Origin: Akebia trifoliata | Taxonomy: Eukaryota > Streptophyta > Magnoliopsida > Ranunculales > Lardizabalaceae | Length of the DNA stretch: 64,000 nucleotides | Reading direction: 5' to 3' | Assembly (NCBI GenBank): GCA_017979445.1 | Contig: CM030718.1 | Coordinates: 20,021,021 to 20,085,020 of the forward strand | In this document: positions 11,171 to 22,659 of the stretch, piece by piece | Layout of the letters: the number at the start of each line of letters is the position of its first letter | How positions within the stretch are numbered: the stretch's first letter is position 1 | Position numbers and translations under genes: made by a program | Notes under the pieces: model-generated | Database searches by the model: none | The model's input: only the letters and a program-made list of their open reading frames with translations | Told to the model about the DNA's origin: nothing

Positions 11171-11954
11171 AGTAAAATTGGCAAAGGAATGAAGGACTTT
11201 TGGAAAAAAAAGAATGAATTTGGAAAAGACTGATCAGAGTGAATTGAATAAATCTGGAAGATACTGAATCTGGAAGAGAAATGATTGAATCCAGGAATGA
11301 TTGGATCTGGGAATACCATATTAGTTGATTTCTGGACACAGTCAAATGTGAGATCCGAAGTGCTTTTGTTTGAACCTCAAAGATTTATCCAAAAGTTTTA
11401 TGAATTTAAAACCTGAGTTTTTATTTCTTTTGAACCTCAAGAGTTTTTTGAAGAATTGTTATCAAGAAGGTAACCTTAAGTTTGAGGTTTTTAGGATTAA
11501 AATTGCTCCAAGAACAAAATATCCCTAGTTTGACAATAAACATGGCATTGAAAATAATTGAACACATCATTAAAAATGCCCCTAGTATAAGAGGGGAAAT
11601 TACATATCTAGAGGAAAAAGAAAAAATGCCCTTTGTATGAAGGTTTGAAATATTTGATTACCACAAGCGCAATAAAGATCCAACTTTTAATTTTGATTAA
11701 TTTTATTAAAGATTTTGAGTCAGGCTCAAGAGAACAAAATGTTTCCTTTTGAGACTCATCATAGAATTCACCATTCTCTCCATTGGTTCACTTGGGGAAG
11801 TAAGAATTTTCAGATCGATCGTAGACAAGATTCTTGTGACTTCTGAATCTATGCCATGTTTTAGCTGAGTATTGAACTTGATTATTCGGATTTCTGATGT
11901 TTCAGCTCGAACTACTCTTAACTTGGGATTTTCTTCTATTTTTCTTTGTTGCTC
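11171..11954 (-). other. E1 3' UTR spacer
   Basis: No gene. It holds GGAATGATTGGATCTGG-like words (11200-11320), AAATGCCCCTAGT-type motifs near 11575, and a part (11690-11830) conserved with E0 1480-1640. Confidence 0.5.
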
Positions 11955-12170
11955 TAACTTTTGCCTATATCGCCTTTTCAGATTTTCAATCTAGCGAGCT
12001 TGCTCTAACTTTTGCCTAGATCGCCTTTTCAGGTTTTCGATCTAGCGAGCTCTTCTTTTTTTTCTTTGCTCTAATTGTTGCCAAAGTTGTCCTTTCAGAT
12101 TTTCAACCTTGCGAGCTTGCCTTAATTTTTGCCTAAGTCGCCCTTTTCGGGTTTTCAACTTAGCAGGCTT
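11955..12170 (-). repeat. Tandem hairpin array in E1 3' UTR
   Basis: Four hairpins of the family design, read in the minus (sense) strand. Outer arm pairs are at 11965-11972/11987-11994, 12016-12023/12038-12045 (CTAGATCG/CGATCTAG, perfect), 12082-12089/12104-12111 and 12133-12140/12156-12163. All have AAAA 5' of a 3-bp inner stem (CCT/AGG, CCC/GGG or U-G variants) and a GAAA or GAAAA loop. Nearly all imperfect positions become G-U pairs in the sense strand and would be A-C mismatches in the other; one G-A mismatch remains in the first. Confidence 0.82.
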
Positions 12171-12439
12171 CATCATTTTTTATCTTTTTATTTTTTTTTT
12201 GTCTCTGAACTTCTGGAGTTGCTGCCTGATCATGCTTTGCTATCTTCCTTGACTTTTCGCACGGTACTTAGGAGGACTTTCATGGGTAGGCTTAGGACTG
12301 GGTATAAAAAGAAAGGAATTTTGAGGCTCAAAAACCCAAATGCCCCTTGTGTGGCATTTCCTTTTCAATTGTTTTCTTTTACCTTAAATTTTCTTCCCCA
12401 TTTTGGATTTCTTTTTCTTTTGAATTTTTTTCTTAATTT

Positions 12440-12625
12440 TTTATTGTGTGGGGAACTAGATTTTTTTATTTTGATGTGGTCGGGCCTGAAGTGACTTCTC
12501 AGGTTGCCTACGTACCCCAAAATTTTGGGATCAAACCAAAACGTAGTTCGAATCTTCCCTCCCCTAGGTTAGGTGATCGGGCTAAGAAAGAAAAAGGCAT
12601 AATTTTTCTTTTTGAAAAAGGTTGC
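12440..12625 (-). other. Conserved palindromic 3' UTR block, copy in E1
   Basis: Near-identical to the reverse complement of E0 690-860, with CCCAAAATTTTGGG and the CCTGA...TCAGG inverted repeat. The plus-strand frame through it (12446-12712) is antisense to the element and is not convincing as a gene. Confidence 0.6.
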
Positions 12626-12959
12626 AAAGGGGTTGAGAAAGGATATATTGAACTGGGTAACAGGAGAATTGATTCGGTCAAAGATGGCCTCCTTAAATGT
12701 AGTACCGCTTGATCTGGTCAAGGTTGGTTGGTTCTGGTAGTTCACCTCCATCATGATCTTGAAGTCTGACGACTTTTCCAGACAGTATTTCCTTAATGAA
12801 TGAATTTTTCCAATTTAGACTTTCTCATATAATCGAGGAGGAGTGTTCAATTTTCTTTGAAGTCTGATAGTTAAATCTTTGACTTGTAAATGATGAGCTT
12901 TGACCTTCTTGTCAGATAACCGGGTAACTCTTCTTAGATAAGCTTGCACATGGTACAGG
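12626..12959 (-). other. E1 region between integrase relic and 3' UTR block
   Basis: No open frame with a recognisable domain. It shares short words with E0 1-600, including the GGAGGCCATCTTTG motif at the block edge. Confidence 0.4.
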
Positions 12960-13560
12960 GCTTTAACTCTTTTTCTTTGATCAAGTTTAATTCTTCATAC
13001 TGCTGACGAACCCAATCTGTTTCTAACAAATGATTTTCTGACAAGACCCTGAGAGACGAAATTTCCATTTCAACTGGCAAGACTGCTTCCATGCCATACA
13101 CTAAGGAGTAGGGAGTAGCTCCATTAGAGGATCGAATTGAAGTTCGATATGTCCATAGCGTGAATGATAATTTTTCTAACCAATCTCGATGTGATTGTCA
13201 CATTTTCCTGATGATAGTCTTGAGACTCTTACTGACTGCTTCAACCGTTCCATTGATCTGAGAACGGTAGGGGGATGATTTGTGCTGTCGGATCTTCAAC
13301 TTTAAACATAGAGTAATGATTTATGCTTTGAAGTACGACCCATTATCAGAGATTAGTTCAAAAGGTACCCCCATATCGACTGATAATATATGATTTGAAA
13401 CTCAAGATGTAGTGAGGATAGCACTGATACATTTTTATAACATCTTCTTTGATTCCATTGATATAGACGAGTATCCATTCCATGTTGAACAACACCCAAG
13501 CTTGTACCTAGCATACCTCATATGATCACACGAACAAGTCTTTTGAAATTTCTGAGTCAA
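12960..13560 (-). pseudogene. Integrase relic of E1
   Basis: Minus-strand reading yields integrase core and C-terminal segments with stops and frameshifts: ELISDNGSYF (second catalytic Asp, usual TDNG), then INGTVEAVSK (catalytic Glu), then TPYSLVYGMEAVLPVE, the standard post-core motif of plant gypsy integrases. The segment right of 13380 is a poor match to the first part of the core. Protease, RT and RNase H are missing upstream, so it is a remnant left after internal deletion. Confidence 0.85.
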
Positions 13561-14860
13561 TTCATTATCCCCTTGTGTTCCTCTAGAGATAAGATGGTTT
13601 CTATTTGAATCTCTTTAGGAATTTATTTTTCTTCCGAGGTCAATGACCTTTGTTTTCTTGAGCCCGACTCTTATCTTCTTGCTCAGGAGGGGTTCCTTAT
13701 TAGAGGAATTTCTCTTTGAAGCCAGTTATTAGTTAACTCGTTAATGCGCTCGAGGTATTCAAAAATTTCCTTTATCCAATCAAATTCAGAAGGGGCGATA
13801 AACACCTCTATAGACTCGACGAAATAACTTGACTCAATAAGAAAGAGTAGACTCAATCTAAGGAGGACATGACCTTGCTAGGAAAAAGGACTCGAGTTAA
13901 CCCAAATGACTCATGAAAACTCAAGACTACCCAAAACGGGCTTGATGAGAACTGAGACATTGCTTACAACCGGTAGGATTTAAGCACTATGATTTTCAAA
14001 GAACAACTGGATGATATGGAGAAATTTTGAGGTCATTTCTGACTGTTGACTTGATATTGACGTTTACTCTAACTGACCGGATTTACAACCCTAGCTAGAC
14101 GATAGACGATTGAGCTTAGATACAATGATAACCCTTAACCTCTTTGAAGGTGAATTTAACCAATTTCAGTGTCACCCCCTTGATAACATTTTAAATGAAT
14201 CCTGAGATTTTATTGAATTCTGTGCACCAATCCATTAAAAAGTTCATCCATTTAATGATTATTCAGAAGAAAAATAATTTTATTCCACTCTTGAAAAATA
14301 TTGACAAATAATGTTTTCATTGAATAACAACTTCAAACATATTTCAATAATTTTTCATGCAAATATATATCTTTTGTAAATCATTTTTCCTTCATTTTCT
14401 TTTCTTCTGGAAAACATTTTCTTCTGAAAAATAATTTTTATTTGGAAAATATTTTCTCTTGGAAAATCTTGTTCTTATGGAAAACATTTTCTAGAAAACA
14501 CTTTTTTCTTATAAAACATTATAACACTTTTTCTGGAAAACACTTATTTTGGAAAATACTTTTTCTAGAAAATACTTTCCCTTCGTAAACCATTTTTCTT
14601 CTTTGAAAATTTGATTTCTATTTCGATTTAAATGGCCCGGTCCATCAGGATTGTTGGATCGAGTTGGGCTGGGTCATTTGCAAGAGATGGATTTTTTATT
14701 GGGTCGGTGCACTCATTTTGATTTTCAAAAATAACATTTTTTATCCTTGAGGACAATCATACACTCTGATCTCATCATTCACATACATCCATTTCATCAT
14801 TCACATGCATTCTGATCTCATCATTCACATACATTCACATACATTCATTAATCACATGTA
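13561..14860 (-). other. E1 degenerate interior
   Basis: Minus-strand words such as KEIFEYLERINEL (13740-13800) are too weak to assign; they may be the spacer before RT. 14380-14600 is a low-complexity tract of GGAAAA(C/T)ATTTTCT repeats. 14755-14870 repeats CATCATTCACATACATT several times. No intact gag or RT was seen. Confidence 0.4.
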
Positions 14861-14869
14861 TTCATTCAA

Positions 14870-15690
14870 TAAACAACCCGGGAACACCCACGATAAGTTC
14901 GAGTCGTGACCTACCGGGAAGGTTTCTAGACTCTAAGCTTACTACGTGCAATGCATTTTTATCTGGCCACCCTTGCCCAAGCACACCTATATACCTTTCG
15001 ATACATGGTGACTTGGTTTGATATACCATGTAGGTGATAATCTATAACCTCAATTCACTTCTCTGAAGCCAAAAACAGTCAGTTTGATCTCCAGTTGAGA
15101 GGTGGCGCACAATGCTGAGCAAGGGCCCACTTAAATACCTCTCGTCTAGAATAGACATAGTCTATCCCCCTCGTACAGTAGGGTACAGCGGGACAAGATC
15201 TTGCTTAGGCACCGATTTTGACCAAGAAGTGCAATTGATATACTTAGACTATCTTTTATACCTACGGGTACGAGTCAAGAGTTGTAGCTTTCATAAATGG
15301 TTTGGCATCCCACGAGGGGACCGACCACGTACTAGTACTACGTTGGCAATCGAGACATGTGACTGTGTGGCTTACAATAGGTCAAAGGCTCAGGTCGCTC
15401 CAGCCTGGGTGCATCAACATACTTCTCAGAATCACCTGATCAGATGGTATTGATGCCCCCAGTTTGATATACCTTAAGGTACGTGACTGGAGTTGTGGGT
15501 TTCATGAATGACGTCGCATCTCTGAAGAGACCGGGCCACGCACTAGTGCCACGTTGGCTAAATGGGACGTGTAAGTGCTCAAAACAGTAAACGTGCATGT
15601 GGTGTGTGCAAAACAGGGTGGGGTGTGCCCGGGGCCTTTTCAAACAAGTGGGTCCATGGGCTCAATCAAACCAATCATACATTAGACTAT
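14870..15690 (-). other. Conserved leader block of E1
   Basis: Closely matches E2 28120-28935, while flanking leader sequence differs. It contains two diverged direct copies of a ~90-bp unit (about 15272-15360 and 15485-15575), each with TTTCAT(A/G)AATG...GCATC and CTAGT.C.ACGTTGGC. The sense-strand frame (KRPRAHPTL...) is similar in E1 and E2 but broken in E1 by one extra C near 15456. Position between primer site and gag suggests an RNA-level role, for example packaging; that is inference. Confidence 0.6.
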
Positions 15691-16900
15691 ATGAATATTT
15701 AAAAAAAAATCATTCTAATCATGTGAATATTCAATCAAGATCAACATCATTCCCATCACGTAAGCACATTAGGCGTATCAATGTTAGAAGCAAGCAGTAT
15801 TTCCTTATGTATTCCAATCGAGGGTCATTTTGGGTGATCCAAATCAAATTGAGATTCCAAATAATATCGTATCAAGAACGAGGATGATAATTGTTGAAAT
15901 AGAAAACCATGATCATTCTTAAACTTATATTTATTTTATTTATTTTTTTTTATTTTTTTTTTTAAATCAATTTTTAAAAAAAAAAAAAAAAAACAAAATG
16001 GAATTTACAAAAAAAAAAAAAAGAATTGAAAGTGATTTTTCTTATGATATGGTGATTTTTACCCTTAGAAATTTCGACACATGAGAAAAACGAGAAGAAT
16101 CCAAATTCCAAAGTCTCTCTATTCAAATGGTCCTTAAATCAATCAATGTGGAACGATTCAAAAATCTAATATCTGATATAAGAGACTCAAGAGAAAAAAT
16201 CAGTGAAGGTTCAACTGATCGAAGGGTAGGAACAAGAAGAGAAAAAAACAATAAAGGTCTTGATGGACCATACATCATCATCGTTGATTTCCAATCACTA
16301 AATCAACCGGATTGACTTTGAAGATGATCGATTAGCAACTAGAAACATTTCAGCCATCCTCTCATCGTCAACATCTTTAACAACCGATTGAGATTTTGCA
16401 AATCCAAAAATTCCAGATTTAAACTCCATGAAAACAGATCCAATAAAGTTCCTAAACCCCTCCAACCAACGTTTAAAAATATCCAAAATAAAAACGAAAC
16501 CGAGAACTCCACACTCCGTGTTGGGGCTGGGTTCATATTCGAAAGTTCTATATGCGTTGTGGTTCCGACAAAATCGATGAACCAAGCTCCTTTTTTTTTT
16601 GGTTTTAAATTAAACTACCCATCTTAGAATATAAAAAGATCGAGACTTTGGCGGGATATCAGAAGATTTTTTTCTAAATTACTTGATCAGAGAAACAAAA
16701 CCTGAAATTTCTGTCAACAAAACCTTTAAAAAAAAAATCGATCGACATGTCTCGTTCTTACAAGGTCCAATCATCTTCTTGGGATTTCACCAATCCAAGT
16801 CAGCACGAACTCTACACTCTACAGCCGAGAGCGACATCGATTTCCATAGGAAATATTCCAAAGCCGATTAGACTTCGAGATGGTTGCCGTTTTACGGCTC
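15691..16900 (-). other. E1 leader, AT-rich
   Basis: No gene recognised. Homopolymer runs of A and T at 15930-16025 interrupt it. Overlapping short frames on both strands around 16127-16627 have no domain and are not credible. Confidence 0.4.
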
Positions 16901-17388
16901 TATACCTCTTCATGGTGAAGGATTGATCGAGTTGATCACTTTTGGCTGGGTTGAAAGGCCGAGATCAACTCATCTCTGGTTCGTTTTGGTTGAGGAAGAG
17001 AGGTTCAAGAGAAGAGATCAGTTATACCTCTTCATGGTGAAGGATTGATCAAGTTGCTCACTTTCGGCTGGGTTGAAAGGCCGAGATCAACTCATCTCTG
17101 GTTCGTTTTGGCTGAGGAAGAGAGGTTCAACAGAAGAGATTAGTTATACCTCTTCATGGTGAAGGACTGATCGAGTTGATCACGTTCGGATGGGTTGAAA
17201 GGACGAGATCAACTCATCTCTGGTTCGTTTTGGCTGAGGAAGAGAGGTTCAACAGAAGAGATCAGTTATACCTCTTCATGGTGAAGGATTGATCGAGTTG
17301 ATCACTTTCAGTTGGGTTGAAAGGCCGAGATCAACTCATCTCTGGTTCGTTTTGGTTGAGGAAGAGAGGTTCAACAGAAGAGATCAGT
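16901..17388 (-). repeat. 122-bp tandem repeat x4 in E1 leader
   Basis: TATACCTCTTCATGGTGAAG recurs at 16901, 17023, 17145 and 17267, an exact 122-bp period. Most units contain the inverted repeat GAGTTGATC...GATCAACTC. E2 has a different repeat (29505-29825) at the equivalent place. Confidence 0.92.
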
Positions 17389-18000
17389 TGAAGAAGACGA
17401 CTAAGAATTAAGAAACATACTTTAAAATGGGGTTTTCTTTGTTCTTTTTTTAGAAAAATTACTCAATGCACCCCACTTCAACGTTTTAACCATTACTGCT
17501 GTTGCCAACAGTGTACCGGATATTTTTTTTTTTTTGTTTTTTTTAAAAAAAAAAAAAATCTTGCTGTCAATGGACAACACAGTTTTTTTCTGTCAAAACA
17601 AATTGATTGTAAAAAGAAACAAATAAAAGAAAATGTCACACACCTACCAAAAATAAATTAAAAAAAACAATCGTCTAAGAATAGATCGGCAATCTTTCTA
17701 CTTCCACAATTATTAATCCATTCTTAATAACACCAACTTTTGTATTATTTAAGGTCATCCTAAATGACCCTCAATTGAACCACAAAGATAATGCTTGATT
17801 AATCAATAAAAATAACATGCCGAGATCTCATATATTCAAAAACACATGCCCAATAATCAAACAAAAAGACGGATATGCAAATATAATCATGAATAAACCA
17901 CTAAATTAAAACAAATTAAATAAATAAACAAATAAAAACATTCTAGGTTATTTTAGCGATGCTCCCATACTTGGGGTTTTTCAAGTTTGATCCTCAAAAG
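17389..18000 (-). other. E1 leader next to the primer site
   Basis: AT-rich with T and A runs at 17520-17560. The last 300 bp resemble the equivalent part of E2 (30440-30883), for example CCCCATACTTGGGGTTTTTC, which itself is an inverted repeat (CCCCA/TGGGG). No gene. Confidence 0.5.
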
Positions 18001-18018
18001 TCCCCAGCAGAGTCGCCA
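18001..18018 (-). promoter_or_regulatory. Primer binding site of E1
   Basis: Sense strand TGGCGACTCTGCTGGGGA lies one base after the LTR end. It matches the 3' end of plant tRNA-Arg(ACG) as I recall it, except for two positions. Tat/Ogre elements are known for tRNA-Arg priming. Confidence 0.75.
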
Positions 18019-18019
18019 C

Positions 18020-19616
18020 TGAAAGCGCCCTTGATCCGCGGGGTGCGCGGATCCGCTTTTGACCCTTGAGGTTTGGGAGTCGCCACCTAGTTATTGTGGT
18101 CTAGGAACCAAACTGACTCTAAAATGGATAAAAAGGAACTAATCTACTATAGAAATCTGAATCCGGAGATCATGTTACGGGGTTAGAAGGTGTTAGGCAC
18201 CAACCCCGCCTGGCCAATGCCGGTCTCTACTTATTCCAAATATAACTACATCGCTAATGATAAAACCTAGATTAAAAAATAATAAAAAAACCTTACCTTC
18301 GATCTGCAAAAGTACTATTCCCTCAGATCTGAAAAACAGTTCCTTGTACCGTACTCCTTGCTTCATTTTATCTCCGGATCTAATTTCTGATCTCCGAGGC
18401 AAGGTGTCTCCTTCTTGGATCTGGATGCTTTGAATTTGTGGTGAATTTTTGGGGTATTTTTAAAAGGTTTCTAGGTGTTTTTTAGGCTAAAATCGGAGTA
18501 GGGGTGTTAGGGAAGGAGTTGGGGCTCCAAAATTAGGGTTTTGGGGAGGTTGTGGAGGCTTCTTCACCTACTTTTTCTAGGGTTTCTTCTTTGATACGAA
18601 AATAGGGTGTGGAGGCTCTTATTTATAAAGTTTTTAGAAGTATTAGGGTTTGATTAGGATTTCTTTTAGGGTTTCAATTAGGGTTTTGACTTAGTCTTTA
18701 GGGTTTTAGGGTTTTGACTTTAGTCTTATAAGATTGACTTGATTAATTTAGATTAGGATTTTGATTTAGGGTTTTGACTTTAGTCTTATGAGATTGACTT
18801 TAATACTTGACTTTAGTCTTGCTTGATTGATTTTAAATTTTTGGAGAACCCCTTTCTATTATATCTTTAATTCTTTGGACCCCCAAATGGAGGGGTCCTT
18901 AAAGAAATATCCCACGAACCCTCAACAATTTTGCCTGAGAGTCCAATTAATCGATTTTTTAGGTTTAACTTTTTAAATTAATTTCATTAATGTTTCACTT
19001 TAATTATTTAATGTTTTATTTATTAATTTCGAAGTTTTTAATTATGAAAAATTGTGAAATTACCGTTTTGCCCCCGAAGAGGACTTTTCACGTTTCAAGT
19101 CGGTTTTTAATGTTCTAGGATGTTTTAGAATCGGTTTTTCGTAAGGAATTCAATGAGAATGTTGGTTTGTGTCATTTATGAAAATTTTTATGTGAAATTA
19201 TTGTGAACTTTATGAGGGGCATTTTCGTAATTTTGTCAAATTCTGTTAAAATTGGTGAAATGATTTATTTGGTTCCGATTTGTTATTTTATGTGTTCGAG
19301 AGAGTTTTCCTAAGCGTAGCGTAGGCTCTAGGGTTGTTTTGAAGTTAAGGGTATTTTGGTAATTTAATCATTTTTAGTGATTTTTATCGTGAAGCTTCTT
19401 TTTGTTTGCAAGATGATGATTTCTATGTTTCTGGGGTCGTATTTTCCTAGCGTAGCGTGGTTTCTAAGTTTTGTCAGTTCGAGATACCTCATCCGGATTT
19501 CTGAAACATATCTGGTAACAAAATAAAGCATTGGAATAGACATCCATCATTGGGAACCTTTGCGATCGGGTGGACGACTTGATTAATCAGGCGGATGCAA
19601 AAATGGGGTGTCTACA
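18020..19616 (-). repeat. 5' LTR of E1
   Basis: 1597 bp, direct copy of 7667-9232, with TATA at 18620-18630 and the telobox cluster just right of it. A splice-donor-like GAAG|GTAAGG occurs in sense in the transcribed part (about 18290-18300). An open frame of 69 codons (18193-18402) is identical in place to one in the other LTR and is only LTR duplication. Confidence 0.93.
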
Positions 19617-20876
19617 GTTTCCCATCTTTGATCATATCCTAGATGATATGCCATAACTTATAGCACTCTTCGATTAGATGATCTTCTACTATGTGATATT
19701 CATAGTATGGCTTCTCCTATTTTCTTCAGTAATCCTGAGGTGGCTGCACAAAACTCAGGTTATTATGATTGTGCCTCAATATCTTAGACAACTTTTCGTT
19801 GAGTAGCGTGTACACCCGCCCTCTTTTCCACCTCAATCGCCCTTTCGGTTCCCGACATCATTTCCTGCAATCCCCATTCTTTAGTTTAACTGTGGCTTTG
19901 GGAGCTTCAAGATCTGTTGTATTGATGACAATAGCTGTGCTACATGTCCCCTACTTTTTAGTGATTCTTCCATCAGGTTGTACTTTTCCACCTTTGTATA
20001 GAGGTCTTCAAGTCATGACGGGTCAAACTTGATCAACAATTTATGTAATCGAGTTTTAGGGACAATCGTCGCTATATAAGCTACACACGTGGTCACCTCA
20101 TCCAAAATTTTCACTGCTAGTGTCTTTGTCCAAAAATGAGTCATGAAAGATCGGATACTCTCCCCAACTTCCTATCGCAGATAGAAAAGTGTGTCAACTT
20201 TTCTTTTTCATAAGTACATAAACTATCCGACAAAGGCTTCTTCAAGCTCAGAGAAATTCGTGATCGATCTTGTAGGCAGCTCCTGAAACCATGACACAAC
20301 TCATTTCCTAAGAGTTGATGGGAAGATCTTGTAGAGTAACAGATCGTAGTTCTAGTACAAGACCATCTGACTCTTGTAGTGGAGGATATGATCCATTGGG
20401 TCCTTTGTTCCATCATATGATTCGAACTTTGGTGGATGGAATGCCTTTGTCGTTGTTCCAAATCTCTTCCTCATATGATATCTTTGTTTCTGATACACAA
20501 TATTTCTACTACCTCTCCCCTCATCATAGGGTTCCAAGCTTTAGAACATCCATGCTACTTTCTGATTGCTTCTGAGTTTACAGTGTGCGCACCCTTGGTT
20601 TGCTCTGCTATAGGGGGTGGAGGTCCCCATCTACCTTCCCCCACAAAGTCTCCTCCTGTTTCGATTCCCTTACCTAACCTTCGATTGAGATCCTTATTTT
20701 TCCTCCTTATTGCTGAGATCTCATCGTTTTGTTTTTCCAACCATTCACACATTTCTTTCCTCATCTTGTTTAACAGATGGTGCAACATCAACAGTTGGTC
20801 CTATGGTATCGGTGGTGGGTCTATCCATAAGGGATTCGTCAGCTCTCCACGTTTTTTACATCTCGTTTTCACCATG
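19617..20876 (-). pseudogene. H element: gag pseudogene, N-terminal and central part
   Basis: Minus strand. Start ATG is at 20873-20875 (MVKTR...). A coiled-coil-like stretch follows (MRKEMCEWLEKQNDEISAIR), then the gag core FESYDGTKDPMDHI and further pieces KIFPSTLRK, VVSWFQELPTRS and NFSELEEAFVG, typical of plant gypsy Gag but cut by stops and frameshifts. Near 19700 a zinc-knuckle-like YYEYHIVEDHLIEECY appears. E1 interrupts it downstream and E2 interrupts it at the start codon. This Gag differs from those of E2 and E3. Confidence 0.8.
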
Positions 20877-22644
20877 TGAAAGCGCCCTCGATCCGCGGGG
20901 TGCGCGGATCCGCTTTTGACCCTTGAGGTTTGGGAGTCGACACCTAGTTATTACGGTATAGGAACCGATCAATGACTCTAAACGGATAAAAACTAATCTA
21001 AAACCAAAAAAAAAATTGAATTCGGGGATCAAGTTACGGGGTTGGAAGGTGTTAGGCACCAACCCCGCCCGGCCAAAGCCGGTCTCTACTAAATTCCCAA
21101 GTAGATTACATTGCTAAAACCTAGATAAAAATAGAAAATAAAAAAATGATACCTTTCCGATGCAAGGACTTTACTCCCTCAGATCTGACAAAAGAGCTCC
21201 TTGTACCGTGCTCCCTTGCTACGTTCTGTTTCCGGATTTATCTTCGGATCTCCGAGACCGAAGTATCTCTTTGTTCTTGAATCTAAACTCTTCAAGTTCG
21301 TTGAGGATTTGGGGATGTTTTTAGAAGGCTTTTGGGTGTTTTTTAGACTAAAATTGAAGGAGGGATGTTAGCTAAGGAGTTGGGGCTCCAAAACTAGGGT
21401 TTATGGGGGGCTAGGGGAGCTTCTAGACCTACTTCTCTTAGGGTTTATGATTTGATACGAAAATAGGGTGTGAGCACCTCTATTTATAGATGTTTTTAGG
21501 GGTTGATTTGGATAGAGTTAGTGTTTAATTATATCTCTTTTAATTAGAGTTGTGTTTTAATTTGACTTGTTTTAGGTAGAATTGTGTTTTAATTCAAATT
21601 GTTTTAGGTAGAATTGTGTTTTAATTCAAATTGTTTTAGGTAGAATTGTTTTTAAGTTAGAACTCTATTAGATAGAGTTATTATTTAATTAGATCTCTAT
21701 TATGACTTTTAGTCTTATTTGATTGACTTTTAATGTTTTGACTTTAGTCTTAATTGATTGACTTTTAATAACTTGACTTTAGTCTTGCTTAATTGACTTT
21801 AATTTTGACTTCAGTCTCACTTGATTGACTTTAATACATTGACTTTAGTCTTGCTTGATTTACTTTAAATTTTTGGAGAAGGCCCCTCCATTATTTCTTT
21901 AATTCTTTGGACCCCCAAATGGAGGGGTCCTTAAAGAAATATCTCACGAACCCTCAACAATTTTGCCTGAGAGCCCGATTGATCGATTTTTTTAATTCAA
22001 AATTTTAAATTAATTTCATTAATGTCTCACTTTAATTATTTAATATTTTATTTATTAATTTCGAATTTTTTAATTATGAAAATTGTGAAATTACCGTTTT
22101 GCCCCCGGAGAGGACTTTTCACGTTTCAAGTCGGTTTTAATGTTCTAGGATGTTTTAGAATCGATTTTTCGTAAGGAATTCAATGAAAATATTAGTTTTT
22201 GTTGTTTATGAAATTTTTTGTGTGAAATGGTTGTGAACTTTATGAGGGGCATTTTCGTAATTTTGTCAAATCTGTTAAAATTGGCGAAATGATTTATTTG
22301 TTTCGATTTGTCATTTTATGTGTTCGAAAGGGTTTTCCTAAGCGTAACGTAGGCTCTAGGGTTGTTTTGAGGTTAGGGGTATTTTGGTAATTTGGTAATT
22401 TTTAGTGATTTTTATCGTGAAGTTTCTTTTTGGTCTGCAAGATGATGATTTCTATGTTTCTGGGGTCGTATTTTCTAGCGTAGCGTGGTTTCTAAGGTTT
22501 TGTCAGTTCGAGATACCTCATCCGGATTTCTGAAACATTCTGGTAACAAAGTAAAGCAATGGAATACACATCCATCATTGGGAATCATTGCGATCGGGTT
22601 GACGAGTTGATTAATCAGGCGGATGCAAAAATGGGGTGTCTACA
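20877..22644 (-). repeat. 3' LTR of E2
   Basis: 1768 bp. It has one more ~33-bp unit (TTTTAGGTAGAATTGTGTTT...) near 21570-21650 than the 5' LTR (1736 bp), which accounts for the length difference. TATA box CTATAAATA in sense at 21481-21489. Confidence 0.93.
21481..21489 (-). promoter_or_regulatory. TATA box of the E2 3' LTR
   Basis: Sense CTATAAATAGAGG, a consensus plant TATA box, same in the 5' LTR. Confidence 0.75.
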
Positions 22645-22659
22645 GATGCCCCTCTTTGG
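22645..22659 (-). promoter_or_regulatory. Polypurine tract of E2
   Basis: Sense AAAGAGGGGCATC directly before TGTAGACACC. Confidence 0.88.

Larger units (their letters stand above)
7667..19616 (-). mobile_element. E1: degenerate Tat-like LTR retrotransposon, TSD GTTTC
   Basis: Two direct LTRs (7667-9232 and 18020-19616) flank 8.8 kb. The 5-bp target duplication is exact: GTTTC at 7662-7666 and at 19617-19621. Minus orientation follows from the PPT beside the left LTR and the primer site beside the right one. Coding capacity is nearly gone: an integrase relic and possibly a trace of the pre-RT region remain, and gag, protease and RT are absent. About 25 differences between the LTRs were counted by eye, so the insertion is not ancient. 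The element must have been mobilised by enzymes from a relative. Confidence 0.93.

Noticed and set aside
9504..11319. Long minus-strand ORFs (up to 527 codons) with a repeated RGFSRNYAQ-type peptide
   Set aside because: They arise because a stop-free 34-bp unit is read in three frames; there is no start context, no domain, and three overlapping frames are equally open.
15112..15453. 113-codon plus ORF in the E1 leader
   Set aside because: Antisense to the element, no ORF of similar length at the equivalent place in E2.
18193..18402. 69-codon ORF present twice (also 7840-8049)
   Set aside because: The two copies are LTR duplicates of one element, so identity says nothing about coding; E2 LTRs lack the frame.
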